Shown here: positions 36,301 through 45,813 of the stretch, in pieces
Numbering within the stretch: the first letter of the stretch is position 1
Layout: every line of letters starts with the position of its first letter
Origin: Symbiodinium natans
Taxonomy: Eukaryota > Sar > Dinophyceae > Suessiales > Symbiodiniaceae
Length of the DNA: 64,000 nucleotides
NCBI GenBank assembly: GCA_905221605.1
Contig: CAJNDS010002767.1
Coordinates: 121,501-185,500, forward strand
Reading direction: 5' to 3'
Notes under the pieces: model-generated
Told to the model about the DNA's origin: nothing
The model's input: only the letters and a program-made list of their open reading frames with translations
The model's database searches: none
Program-made: the position numbers and the translations under genes

Positions 36301-37684
36301 GGGGTGGGTTTTTTTGGATTTTTGGAATTTTGGAAACTCGAGGAATTTCCTCAAAATCCAAAAATCAAGCAAATTCCTCGAGTTTCCAAAATTCCAAAAA
36401 TCCGAAAAAATCCACCCCAAGGTTGGGGATTTTGGAAACTCGAGGAATTTGCTCGATTTTTGGATTTTGAGGCTCCCGCTCGAGCTTCCAAAAATCCAAG
36501 CCTTGGGGTGGGTTTTTTTGGATTTTTGGAATTTTGGAAACTCGAGGAATTTGCTCGGTCTTAGGATTTTGAGGCTCCCGCTCGAGTTTCCAAAAAGCGG
36601 AACCCTGGGTTGGATATTTTGGGTTTTTGGATTTTTGGAAACTCGAGGAATTTGCTCGGTCTTAGGATTTTGAGGCTCCCGCTCGAGTTTCCAAAAAGCG
36701 GAACCCTGGGTTGGATTTTTTGGATTTTTGGAAACTCGAGGAATTCTGGAGTGGTGCTTTTCCTCCCGCCCCCTTCCTGAACAGACCGGAATATACTTCC
36801 GGGGTCTGTCGAGGGGGGGGGGGGTGACCATATATATATATATATGGCTGGGGAAGGCTTTCGGTTCATAGGGGCTCAGCAAAAACACTGCAAAGAGTGC
36901 TCACCGCAGCAAGGGTCGTCAAATCGTGCAGTTATGTCACGGACTTCAGCCTGCATCGCTTCCCTCGTGCGCTGGCGCCCAGGTCCATGTTGGTTCGAGA
37001 AGATCACGATCCTCGGCGGTCCAGTCTCATTGAATACACAACGAAGAACACAGGCATTCCTTGTAGAAGTACACCTGCAGCCGCATGTAAGTTCGACCGA
37101 ATCCTAGAGACACCAGCTCCCTACAGGTGAGGATCCTGTAGCCTTCCTCGTGCAGCTGGCGCAGTCGTCCAGGGATATGGGCCGAGCTGAGTCTCCAGGC
37201 CATGCCTCCATGATGCAGCGTCTTGTCGAAATCGAAAGCTGCCACCCTCGGTTGACGAGGTTCCTCTTATTCGGGTTGCCTAGAACTGATTCGACATACG
37301 CCCGAGGATTCTTCGTCGGAGGTTATCAGGATTCGTCTTGACCCTTGAGCTCCCTCAAGTCAAACCTAAAACAAGCTCCGAAAAAGACTCACTTCCTTTG
37401 TGTTCCTCGGGTTTAATCCCAACTGGCAAGGGTTCGGGCTCAGTAGGGCTCAGAAAGCTGCAGATGTAAGGGGAAGCTAAAGGTTTGAAAGGCTCAGATT
37501 GGTGGATTTGAGCTTTGCGACGCTTTCAGTTCATGAAGGTAGAATTAGGGATCTGAAGCCCTTTCTTTCTAGACAAGCCTAGCGTCCTGGCACCCTCAGC
37601 AGCGTCTTCACTCCGGAAAAGGCACCAGCCTTCTTTGTACCAAGGAGGCCTCGCTGGTACTTGCGTGAAAAGCTTCAGCGCCTC
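33350..37684 (-). CDS. PNKP: DNA 3'-phosphatase, PNKP/ZDP family (phosphatase domain only)
   Basis: Five exons (37684-37587, 37246-37136, 37011-36918, 34055-33936, 33517-33350) join in frame to 196 codons plus TAG. The protein removes 3'-phosphates at DNA breaks in the PNK3P branch of the HAD hydrolases. Visible motifs are VAAFDFDKTL (catalytic Asp loop), GYRIVIFSNQ (motif II), FRKPNIGIW (motif III lysine region) and YVGNSAGR followed by DRQFAQRLGLKFYT. The first two introns use GA donors and GYR-IVIFSNQ is created across the second. The third also fits a GA donor. The last intron, with GTTTAG donor, is the least certain. After the LGLKFYT block the frame ends, so there is no kinase domain, as in plant ZDP. 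Usual PNKP has GD in motif IV; here it reads GN. The true N-terminus is uncertain (see 37,760-37,851). Intron three holds the large repeat composite. Confidence 0.93.
33659..33768. repeat. GGGAGA microsatellite
   Basis: About 110 bp of purine repeat, mostly GAGGGAGAGG units, ending in GA. It lies inside the last phosphatase intron. Confidence 0.9.
34222..34274 (+). repeat. Left inverted terminal sequence of the intron composite
   Basis: A TA run, then CTCA, a C tract of about 15, then CTCGACAGACCCCGGAAG. The reverse complement of this whole arrangement occurs at 36,796-36,845. Confidence 0.8.
34446..35650. repeat. AT-rich array of degenerate ~20-bp units
   Basis: Dozens of variants of AATAGGAACCCTATTAAAATG follow one another over 1.2 kb with variable spacing. 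The cores AGGAATCCT and AGGAACCCT are palindromic or nearly so. GC content is far below the flanking sequence. No coding potential. Confidence 0.8.
35680..36760. repeat. Inverted-repeat array, ~100-bp half units
   Basis: The phrase GAGGCTCCCGCTCGAG recurs near 35,867, 36,070, 36,265, 36,469, 36,570 and 36,671, so the period is about 200 bp at first and 101 bp at the end. Between successive copies lies an inverted half unit (CGAGGAATTTGCTCG against CGAGCAAATTCCTCG). The array is open in several frames on both strands; the long frames are by-products of stop-poor sequence. Confidence 0.85.
36796..36845 (-). repeat. Right inverted terminal sequence of the intron composite
   Basis: CTTCCGGGGTCTGTCGAG, a G tract, then TGACC and a TA run: the reverse complement of the left terminal sequence at 34,222-34,274. 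Confidence 0.8.
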
Positions 37685-37759
37685 CTGTGTGGCGTGGTTG
37701 GTTTCGGGTCTGAGGGCTTGCGTGGGCGGCTCAGTGGCTCCCCTAATCTACGCCGCTTA

Positions 37760-37851
37760 GACCGGGCACGTGATTTCCATCCTGGTTGCGCAGCAGGGCT
37801 CGTCTGGGTCCAGCGAATGCAGCCGCTTGCATGGACACGAACCCAGGCCAT
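37760..37851 (-). CDS. Possible first exon of the phosphatase gene
   Basis: A minus-strand ATG at 37,851 opens MAWVRVHASGCIRWTQTSPA followed by a basic stretch (KSRARSKRRR) that could be a nuclear signal. A GC donor after GWKSR would keep the frame with the exon ending at 37,684, but the intron would be only about 90 nt. An AAGGGCC site upstream could be a spliced-leader acceptor. Confidence 0.3.
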
Positions 37852-38649
37852 CGGCCAACAGGGATTGGGCCCTTGACATGCTCAGTAGCTCAGTAGCTCA
37901 GTAGCCACGGCTCGAAAACACCCACCCACCCGAACCCTCAGGCCAGAGTCATGCATAGACTTGGTCCGATGTCTTAAGGCAGGTCTATGCAGATAGCTGA
38001 CTCAAGAGCCTCAGGCTGACAGTGTGCATCCATAACATTTCTAAAGGAGGCGCTTCTACCTGGAAAACGCCCGCAATACAAACGCACACTCTGTCTCGCT
38101 CACACACGCGCACAACACACACCGAACGGCTTGAACCCTCAAATATGCGTTCTGAGTTCCCTGGCGGGAAGGGGTGGGGGGGGGGGGTGGGGTGTCGATT
38201 GTTGAAAGCGGCTTCCTTTTGCAAGGCGTGAGACTCCATGAGCTTTGTTTGTGCGGACCTGGATCCCTGCATTCATGAACTTAATTGAACCTATAAGCCC
38301 ATATCTGATTATGCTTCAGGCGCCTGATTCGCAGAGCCACGGATCTGAACAGTCACCGCACCTCAGGACGGTCGGGTTCAAATTCGGATGCTTCGTCCCG
38401 CTTTCTTCCACGCACAGGCGGCTTCGAGATTGCTAGCTGGCTACCGGTATCACACTTCAGCGCCATGAAAAACACTCCGTGGGCCCTCATGAGCTTCAGA
38501 TGCCTTCAGGCCTTAAGGATGCAGGTGCTGTCTTTTAGGAACTTAGGCTGCCCGAGGTCGCAGCTGTCCTGTAGACCATACGCTTGGTCTAGCGACTGAG
38601 GCATCACCTTGTCAGAAAGCAGGGCGTGCAAAAAGAAAAGAAAAGCACT

Positions 38650-38692
38650 GGAAAGGTTCTCTGAAAGATGTGAACTCCTTCTCCAGTCGTTC
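38650..38692 (-). CDS. Exon candidate, unassigned gene
   Basis: After a TTCTGCAG acceptor the frame reads ERLEKEFTSFREPF and stays open to a TGA a little farther on, so this may be the terminal exon. Helical and charged. Confidence 0.35.
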
Positions 38693-38929
38693 CTGCAGAA
38701 GAGTCATGCCAACCCGGCACCTCACGTCTCGGTCGCTGCGAAGGTAACGCTGGCCTTAGCCGGATCTCAGGATTCTTTGAGTTGCACGGCAACAGACACC
38801 GCCGAACCCGAACCTTGAAAACCTCCGAGGGTGTAGATTGCACGGGGGCTTTGGCCGACCCGGGGAGGGGCCACGAAGTTTCGTGAGTCGGTGCGATCGC
38901 AACAGCCACAGTGGACACAGGGGTTTGGA

Positions 38930-39000
38930 CTGCACTCAAGAGCAGGCTGAGCTGCCAGCGACTCGGAAAACGGCCCGCCCCAATCCTCAGGCTCGCAGAC
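38930..39000 (-). CDS. Exon candidate, unassigned gene
   Basis: Reads VCEPEDWGGPFSESLAAQPA with high third-position GC, shortly after a TTGGTAG acceptor. Confidence 0.35.
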
Positions 39001-39026
39001 ATCTACCAACAAAAAACGACAAAAAA

Positions 39027-39082
39027 GCGTGCCACACGCCTTCTCTCAAAACGTTCCTTCAAGCGCAACTTCCATCCGGGAG
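39027..39082 (-). CDS. Exon candidate, unassigned gene
   Basis: Reads APGWKLRLKERFERRRVAR after a TTCCAAG acceptor. Basic and helical. Confidence 0.35.
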
Positions 39083-41635
39083 CTTGGAAAGTTTCAGAGG
39101 AGCAATCTTAAGAGAGTTGCGGCTGGCAGCAGTAAAAACAGTTCAAAAGGCGGTGAAGTTGTGGATTGCGCATTGACGGATTTCTCTCAAGGAACGCCAT
39201 TGAGGGTCAGGAGATGTTTGCAATTGCGGTGAATGAGGTTGTGGGATGAGGCTCTCCATCCAAGGTTGAAAATGTGGGTCCCGAGTATACGGGACTTTAT
39301 TTTACTTTGCGATAATTTTAAATGTATAGAGACCAGTCCATACGCACGATCTTCGAAAGTTTCCATTCAACGAGGCCTCTGACCAAGCCAAGTTGCTGGA
39401 GTGCCGCCCCATGTGGGCCTGGGTGGCGTCGACAGGCCTGCGAGGACCATGAAGGACTGTGCACGGTTTGTAGTGGGAACCTGCCACCATGCGACCAGGC
39501 CCAAAATGTGGAACCCACACGCTGACACCCTGAATACACCAGAAGAGTTTGGGAAGAGTTTGGGTTGGGATTCAGGCGGCTCTCGGATTTCTGGGGTCGA
39601 GGTCTGCTGCCTTCACAGGAGCCGGGGTGCTCCGTATGTGGCGAAATAAATCCTTGCGTTTGCGGATTCCCCCACCTTCTGGGTTCGGGTAGCTGCGTGG
39701 AGCCTCAGTTCGCAGAGGCTCTCTCCCCACATAAAAAGGCCAAGAATTTCCGTGTTCAAGGGTTTTAAGCTACCGTTCCTTAGCTGCATGTCCGTGGCAG
39801 TCTATGACAAGTCTTCAAAGATCTCTACACCCGAAATTCCTCTCCCTGCAGTAAACCTGGGAGCCTGACCGGGCTTTGGTCGCCCAGGACCTCGCCACCT
39901 TCCAGGGCGCACAAGGGCCTTCTTTGCTTCTTCTTGGACTTAGGGCCAGTTTGGGGTTCAAAGCGTATCGGGTACAGTGGGTTTAGGCTTCAGGGGCTTG
40001 GCTCGAGGGGCTGGGCTAGTTGATGGCGATGCTGGTTGGGTTGAAGCGCTGGGTTTGGAGTTTTCCTTGAATCCGAAAAAGTACCAGGAGAAGCTGTGAA
40101 AGTTTTACAGCAGGCCAACATACGTGGAAATACGATTCTGCGGCTGCATGAAGCCAAAATAAGCCAAAAGTTTTACGACCTGCAAACCGTCCGAAGCCTG
40201 TCGGAGTCTAATTTGTCGTACAATCGGCATTGCGGCCCGCCACGCTAACCGCCTTGAATGTGGACACCGCACCACACACAAGTGCGGCTGAAGCCGGGAC
40301 CAGTGCAGACCCCAAGCATGCCAAAGCGACCTGCAATGGTAGTGGTCGAGACCGACATTGCGGAGGCCTGGGCTAGGAGCTGCGACACTCCCAACACGAA
40401 TCAGCCTTTCAAAAGTGTTGAGGTTGGGATCGCACTGCATTTGTGCCATAGGCACCTTCGATAAAGACCTTGTCGAACCCATCTCAGTGTATTGGGCTGC
40501 TTGTGGCTCCCAACCGTCAACCCCTTGAGACCCGTAGGGGCTCAGTTTAGAGATGAGTTTAGCACAGAGAGATTCAGTCGAGCTTCTCGACCTGATGGCG
40601 CCCCTCCCAGCAGTGTGTCGGACCTGAGAGAGGAGGGCCAATAGGCAAACCAAGAATCACGCAGGGGCGCTGCCATGGGCCGGAAGGAGTGACCACTGTG
40701 ACCACAGTTACCACTTCGCCCCCAGCCCCCCCCCTTCCCCCCCCGCCCCCATTTGCGTTCACGACACCGGAATCTCCCGCGCTGGGCCCCAGAAACTTGC
40801 GTAGGGACTTGCGGGGACCGCAGAGGCTGCTCGAGGGACTCCCTACACCCTAGCGCGACCGAGCTGGTTCGGGTCACGGTGCTTCAAGAAGCTACTTGGA
40901 GTTGCCGGGTTCGTACCCTACTGACTGGAAACGTACTACCGGTCGACGCGCTGCATTTTCACCATACTATACCCAGATCAACTATCCTGAAGCCCTTCAA
41001 ACATTTAATGCCCCAAGTATAGAACCCTACTCGCAATAACCACACTACTTTACACTACCTCACATTCCTTCACCATTGATCACACCTAAAGCCCCTGAAA
41101 CCGCTTCGCTTCCCAAGGTCCTGTCAGGCGCTCCCGCTCGCTATGGGGCCACAGCTCCAAGAGGGCCTGGCATGAGAGGCACCTAGTGTTTGTTCAGTGT
41201 GTTTGTTCAGAGGATTCAAAAAGCGTTTAGTGGAACAGGGAGGGGCTTGTAGTGCTTAGGGTTGATTGAGAACGAAGATCAGGTCCGGTCGAGCCCATGG
41301 CTAGGCCTAGGCAAGGCCCAATTTGACAGCTCCCATCGCAAATCACAGCCCTATGTAACCCCATAATGTAAAATATCTCTCAAGATTGAGCCTTTGACGG
41401 CTCCACTGCTGGAAGGTTGCTCGGGCATCCGGTTCACCGTCTTGGGTTCAGGCCTCTTAAGTGAAACCAACAGTTGGTCAAAATGCTTGCTCACAAGTCA
41501 TGATGTATGTCCTGTCCCCCAACGGCATAATAAAGCGCTCTAACGGGCTCCGAAACCAAACCCTCAAAGCTGAACGAAATGCCGAAAAGCGAAGCCACAG
41601 AAAAAGGCGGAGCCCACATCAGAATCTTGAGAGCT

Positions 41636-42662
41636 TCAGGGCTTAAACTTCACAGGGTCCAAGGGAGGGCTGTCGTACTCAGGAAGTCGCTGGGGCTTTC
41701 GGGTGCTTTGGGTAGCATACGAAGCATCTGGAAGCCTGAAAGCGCTCCATGAAGACGGGATCCCTGGCGCACTTTTCTTCTCAGAGGTTGGGTAGAAGGT
41801 TTAGTAGGTTCTGCCACTGCCGAAGGCCCCAGCACACAGGAAGAACATGGTGGCGTGTCGCCTAGAACCACAAACCTTAAATCTGATACGTTCCCTGGGA
41901 AACTGACTACTCGTAGAGGGTTTGCAGATCAGGGTTCAGCTTACATGTTAAGAAAATGACGTTTGCAGGACAACTTAAAACGCAGCCTGAACCTACAATG
42001 CCCAAACCCTGCAAAGCAGGTTTAAGACTGCTGGGGCCTTGAATGGACACCTCGAAAGCCACAGCATTGCTAAACACATGCCCCAAATCGTTGAGACGAT
42101 CAGCTTCTACGGCTTGTCGTGCTTGTACTTGGATGTACTTGGCCCTCCCTAGGAATCGTATAGGATTTCAAATGTGAACTCTCAACGCGTCGCGCAGCCC
42201 AGTGCCTTGCCTCAATAGGGACCGAAGACAACCACATGTGATGCAGAATCGAAACAGGCTTCAATTCGGCTTTCCGCCGGGAGCAATACTATAGCAGATG
42301 ACACCTGGCCTGGTCACGCTTTGCTCACGAGCCTTCTTGAGCAGGAGCTTCCTCAGCACAGGTTCGGGGTCATGACGCTACAAGGCACTGTAGATGAATG
42401 CAAAGCTTCTGATGCCAAAGAAACACAAAATCAGCGGCAAGCATTGCGGGTGACTTGGCGACTTCAAAACGCCTCCGTGCGGTAGAGAGAAGCCCCAAAA
42501 ATATTGGAAATGGAATGCATTCTCTGGCTGCTCAACAACCAAGGAAGTGGTCATTTTGCTGGCGAGGATATGCTGAGGTTGGTGCTGCGCGTAACTTCGT
42601 GCTTGGGCATTTTGCCGCAGCAACCCCTGCACTTCAGGCGACAGCAGCCGTGGTTGCGACAT
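41636..42662 (-). CDS. Small protein with RIIa/DPY-30-like N-terminal region
   Basis: Three exons (42662-42519, 42377-42318, 41779-41636; 48, 20 and 47 codons plus stop) join in phase 0 to a complete 115-residue protein. The first intron has a GC donor, the second a GT donor; acceptors are TTGTAG and CTGAG. Residues 1-68 run MSQPRLLSPEVQGLLRQNAQ, then HILASKMTTSLVVEQPEN and DPEPVLRKLLLKKAREQ. Two helices split by a Glu-x-Pro-Glu turn followed by a DP motif resemble RIIa and DPY-30 docking domains, which sit in ciliary and kinase-anchoring complexes. Residues 69-115 are Pro/Ser-rich and end LDPVKFKP, like short ciliary microtubule-associated proteins. I do not recognise a named orthologue; a ciliary role is an inference. 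Confidence 0.75.
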
Positions 42663-43641
42663 GATCGGGTGGAACCGGTGTAACCCGGTGAGTGAAACTC
42701 TGCGTTGAACTTCCAAAGAACTCAAACGAGCATATGTCGACTCAGAGGTCTGCCCTCAGCCTGAAGGTCCACACATACAAAAAGGATGGTGCCTGGACGC
42801 AATGGACCCAGAACCTCCAGTGACCCAAAGCACGCAACGGACATCAGATCAAGTAGATTTAGAGAGTTTACGTAGTGCTTGATGGATTGCGGGCTCCGCC
42901 TGAGCCTGCAAGGGCCCGCGGTATGGTCCCCGAATGTATTCGTCACCCTCTACAACCCCAGCCCAGGGCTGACATTTAAGAAAACATGTAATACGGTAAT
43001 ACGTGTAATGGCCCTTGGTAATTTGGATAGAATTCGGCATCTGAGCCTGCAGAAGGCTCCAGGAGCTGTCTGCCTGCGAAGGGTCTGGGTTGGGTGTTTG
43101 GGTTTCGTGTGCCATGCTTCCCACGTTTTGGGACGTCGTTGGGGCGAGAAGGTTCGGTTTGACTTGGGGGATGCCCGAGAGGCCTGAGTGCTGGCTCCAG
43201 GGAATGTCGAGGGGGGACTAAAGGGACGGTCCAGGTGTTGACAATCGGGCTGAAAATGCCCCTAGGGATGCAGGGTTTGAATGTTGAAGGGTCTCGCTGT
43301 AGGGTTGCGAGGAGATTAGAGGCTTGGACGAAGGCCTTTGCCACGGAGCGAGTAAGTGGTGCTGCCAGCAGAGCTACATTATGTGCAAACCCAGCAAGTG
43401 ACGTCTTTCGCTTGGAGCGTCTCCTTATTACGCTTCTCAGTGAAAAACAACAATGCACAGGTACGACTCCACAGAAGCAAAACCCGAGCACACGCGCTTT
43501 TACCCGATTACTTTCAAATCAGCAAGTGGACAGCTGCAGATTCATTCCCCAACTGAAGTGGAGAAGGCTTGAGGTTTGGCCAGGTAACCTGCAATTTGTC
43601 GGACACATCAACCGAGATCGCATCAAGGTAGGTGCCGCCTC

Positions 43642-43716
43642 CTGTGCGCTGACATTTGCCGAATCCAGCCCAAGGCCAGCGAAGAGCGTCCTGTCCTTAG
43701 TGATCAGAGAGGCATC
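43642..43716 (-). CDS. Exon candidate, unassigned gene
   Basis: Twenty-five codons in phase 0, starting DASLITKDRTLFAGLGLDSA, with a GTTAAG acceptor and a GA donor. An open plus-strand frame with GTAAGT and GTAGGT sites overlaps this area, so the strand is not certain. Confidence 0.3.
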
Positions 43717-43719
43717 CTT

Positions 43720-45810
43720 AACCCACAAGCAATAAACCCTCGAGGTCGACCCTAAACCTGCGACAATCTAGGTCCTAAATCTCCCCTTACAATGCTGGGC
43801 TTCACTCGCTTCGGGAGGGAATCGTGGCTAAGCTCGTGAACCAGCCTTGCCTATAGAAGCCAAATCTGAGAAGCGATCCGAAGCGAACTAAGGAATTCTC
43901 TCCAAGGACAGCGTACGGGAGAATGAGTTGAGGAGAGCCTACACTTCACTACTGCTCACTGCTCACCCCGCGCGAACGAGGCACGGCGTTCGCATGCGTT
44001 CGCAGAGGCACGGCACATACTCTTCTGACGTGTGAAACTCTCGAATTCTCATTCTCCGATGTCTCCGTGGCAACTGAGACGTTTCAGGCGCTGGCGATGA
44101 GACGCTCAAAGGCGTTGGTGCCAATCCGACTAGGCCTGAGTGCGTAGACTGGAGTCACGGGCCTACGCTTGGGGCTGCATTCAAAAAGACGGGGTTGCGG
44201 TATAACAGCTTGATCATAACAACATAAATATATAGACAGAATAAATGGCTCTGAATCGTACGATAGCTGTATGTCCTTCAAGGGTCCAGGGTCTTGTGGG
44301 GTTTGGGGCCTTGTCTTCAGGAATTTTGTGTTTCAGGATGTTTCAGGCGATTGTCTGGGGCTGCTACAAGTAGTTGCTTGGAGGTCCTGACTGTGGCATT
44401 CTGGCTCTTTGGACCAGTAGCGTAGAGGCTGTTAAGATGTCAATGCTGTCGAGCAGCGGGGGTTTGCCGAAACAGGTCGAGCATGCAACCCTAACTTCTC
44501 TATAGCATCAAAAAAAGGAGCGGTCGCTTCAGGAAAGCTCGCATGTCGAAAGCATGTGGCCTTTGCAGTTGCAAGCACATGCCCGTCCATGCAAAGTGCC
44601 CGACGACTCCACGGACATCGCTGGCCAAATAAATGGAAATCATGCTCCGGAGAAGCTGTGTAACTGCGAGTGGGGACCATGGTTTGGTAACGAGCGGAGC
44701 CATGCATTTGAACAATTGAGGGCTTTGCCTATGACGGTATCGTGCCAAGAAGCCCAGACATGATCAGCACCTTTTGCATATTTCCGTGCTATGTCAAGCT
44801 ATGAAGCCCAGCGGCCGAACAAGCAATTCTTCTGCTTCGTAAGCGTGATAGCCCACTTGCAAAACATCACTGCAATGATCGTATCACATACTTAGGAACT
44901 TGTAAGGAAATACCAAAGAACAGCACATCGCAATGTGCGCACGATGAGAAAGAGAGGCTACAATAGGCTACACCAGAACAAACGCAAAAAACAATGTGCA
45001 TCTCGATGGAAACTGAGCTGGCATGGCCCACTCCCACAAACCCTCAGGCCTATTGCACGATTTTTGAAATTGAAACGCAAGGGTTGAATCGAAATCGCAT
45101 CTGCGAGCAATCCTCACAAACAGTGCAAACTAAGGGGTGCCAATTTATGGGGTGGGCTGTCTGTCCGCCTTCTGAATATCCTTTGCGGGGCAGCCGCGCT
45201 GCTGCGAGGCAGCGGGCGGTTCTGCGAACTTTTCCACAAGGTAATTGTAGTCTTCCCTATCGGTTCTGCGTGGCTATGCAGAGCTCGTCAGGTTCTGCGG
45301 GGGTGTCATGCGGTGTCTGCAGTTCTGCGGGGGTCATTCAGAGGCTTGTGTAGGGCGGCCCATCCCATACGTTGGCACCCGGTAACTAGGTCCTTTACTT
45401 TAGATCGTGGGGCATGGGCGTCCGAGCAGAAACAGGCATACCCATACGATGCTTACTGATTAAGGGAATCGAACTGCATGCAGACCTGTTGCAGAAACCC
45501 TCGACTGAAACATGCAGAACAATACCGCCATGTGCCCTTCAGATGTAGGCCGTCAAGCCCTTTGAACAGCAGCGGCCAGTGCTCTCTTTCCGGAAGCGAT
45601 GGATCAGGTCGTCTCTTGCATTGCAACTGCCACGAGGCTACAAGGAAGAGGTCCCGAAGCCCTAAACCCGAAGTGCACCCCATCTGTTGTCCTGGATGGG
45701 CAGCTTGGATTCGGGGATGAGCTATGTGACAAGGTTGGTACGCGTTGGGCTTTGATATTGCAACCATACATCTCCAATTTTCAACAACATGAAGCTCACA
45801 ATGTAAGAGC
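43720..45810. other. Interval with weak exon candidates only
   Basis: A minus-strand frame at 44,561-44,620 (RCPWSRRALCMDGHVLATAK) is bounded by an AG and a GC, and a frame near 45.5 kb is open on the minus strand. Neither can be tied to a family. I see no repeat of note. Confidence 0.25.
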
Positions 45811-45813
45811 ACT

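Larger units (their letters stand above)
38000..41620 (-). other. Interval with scattered exon candidates, gene not identified
   Basis: Between the phosphatase start and the small gene at 41.6 kb I see three adjacent minus-strand exon candidates (38.65-39.1 kb, listed separately) and weaker frames near 40.2 and 40.7 kb. A minus-strand gene is likely here, but its product cannot be named. CA-rich DNA occurs at 38,080-38,125 and a G tract near 38,178. Confidence 0.35.

Noticed and set aside
35846-36673. A 275-codon plus-strand open frame
   Set aside because: Same array as above; the peptide is a low-complexity repeat with no start or splice context.
35674-36888. A 404-codon minus-strand open frame
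   Set aside because: It runs through the inverted-repeat array, and similar frames exist on the other strand. It reflects stop-poor repeats inside an intron, not a protein.
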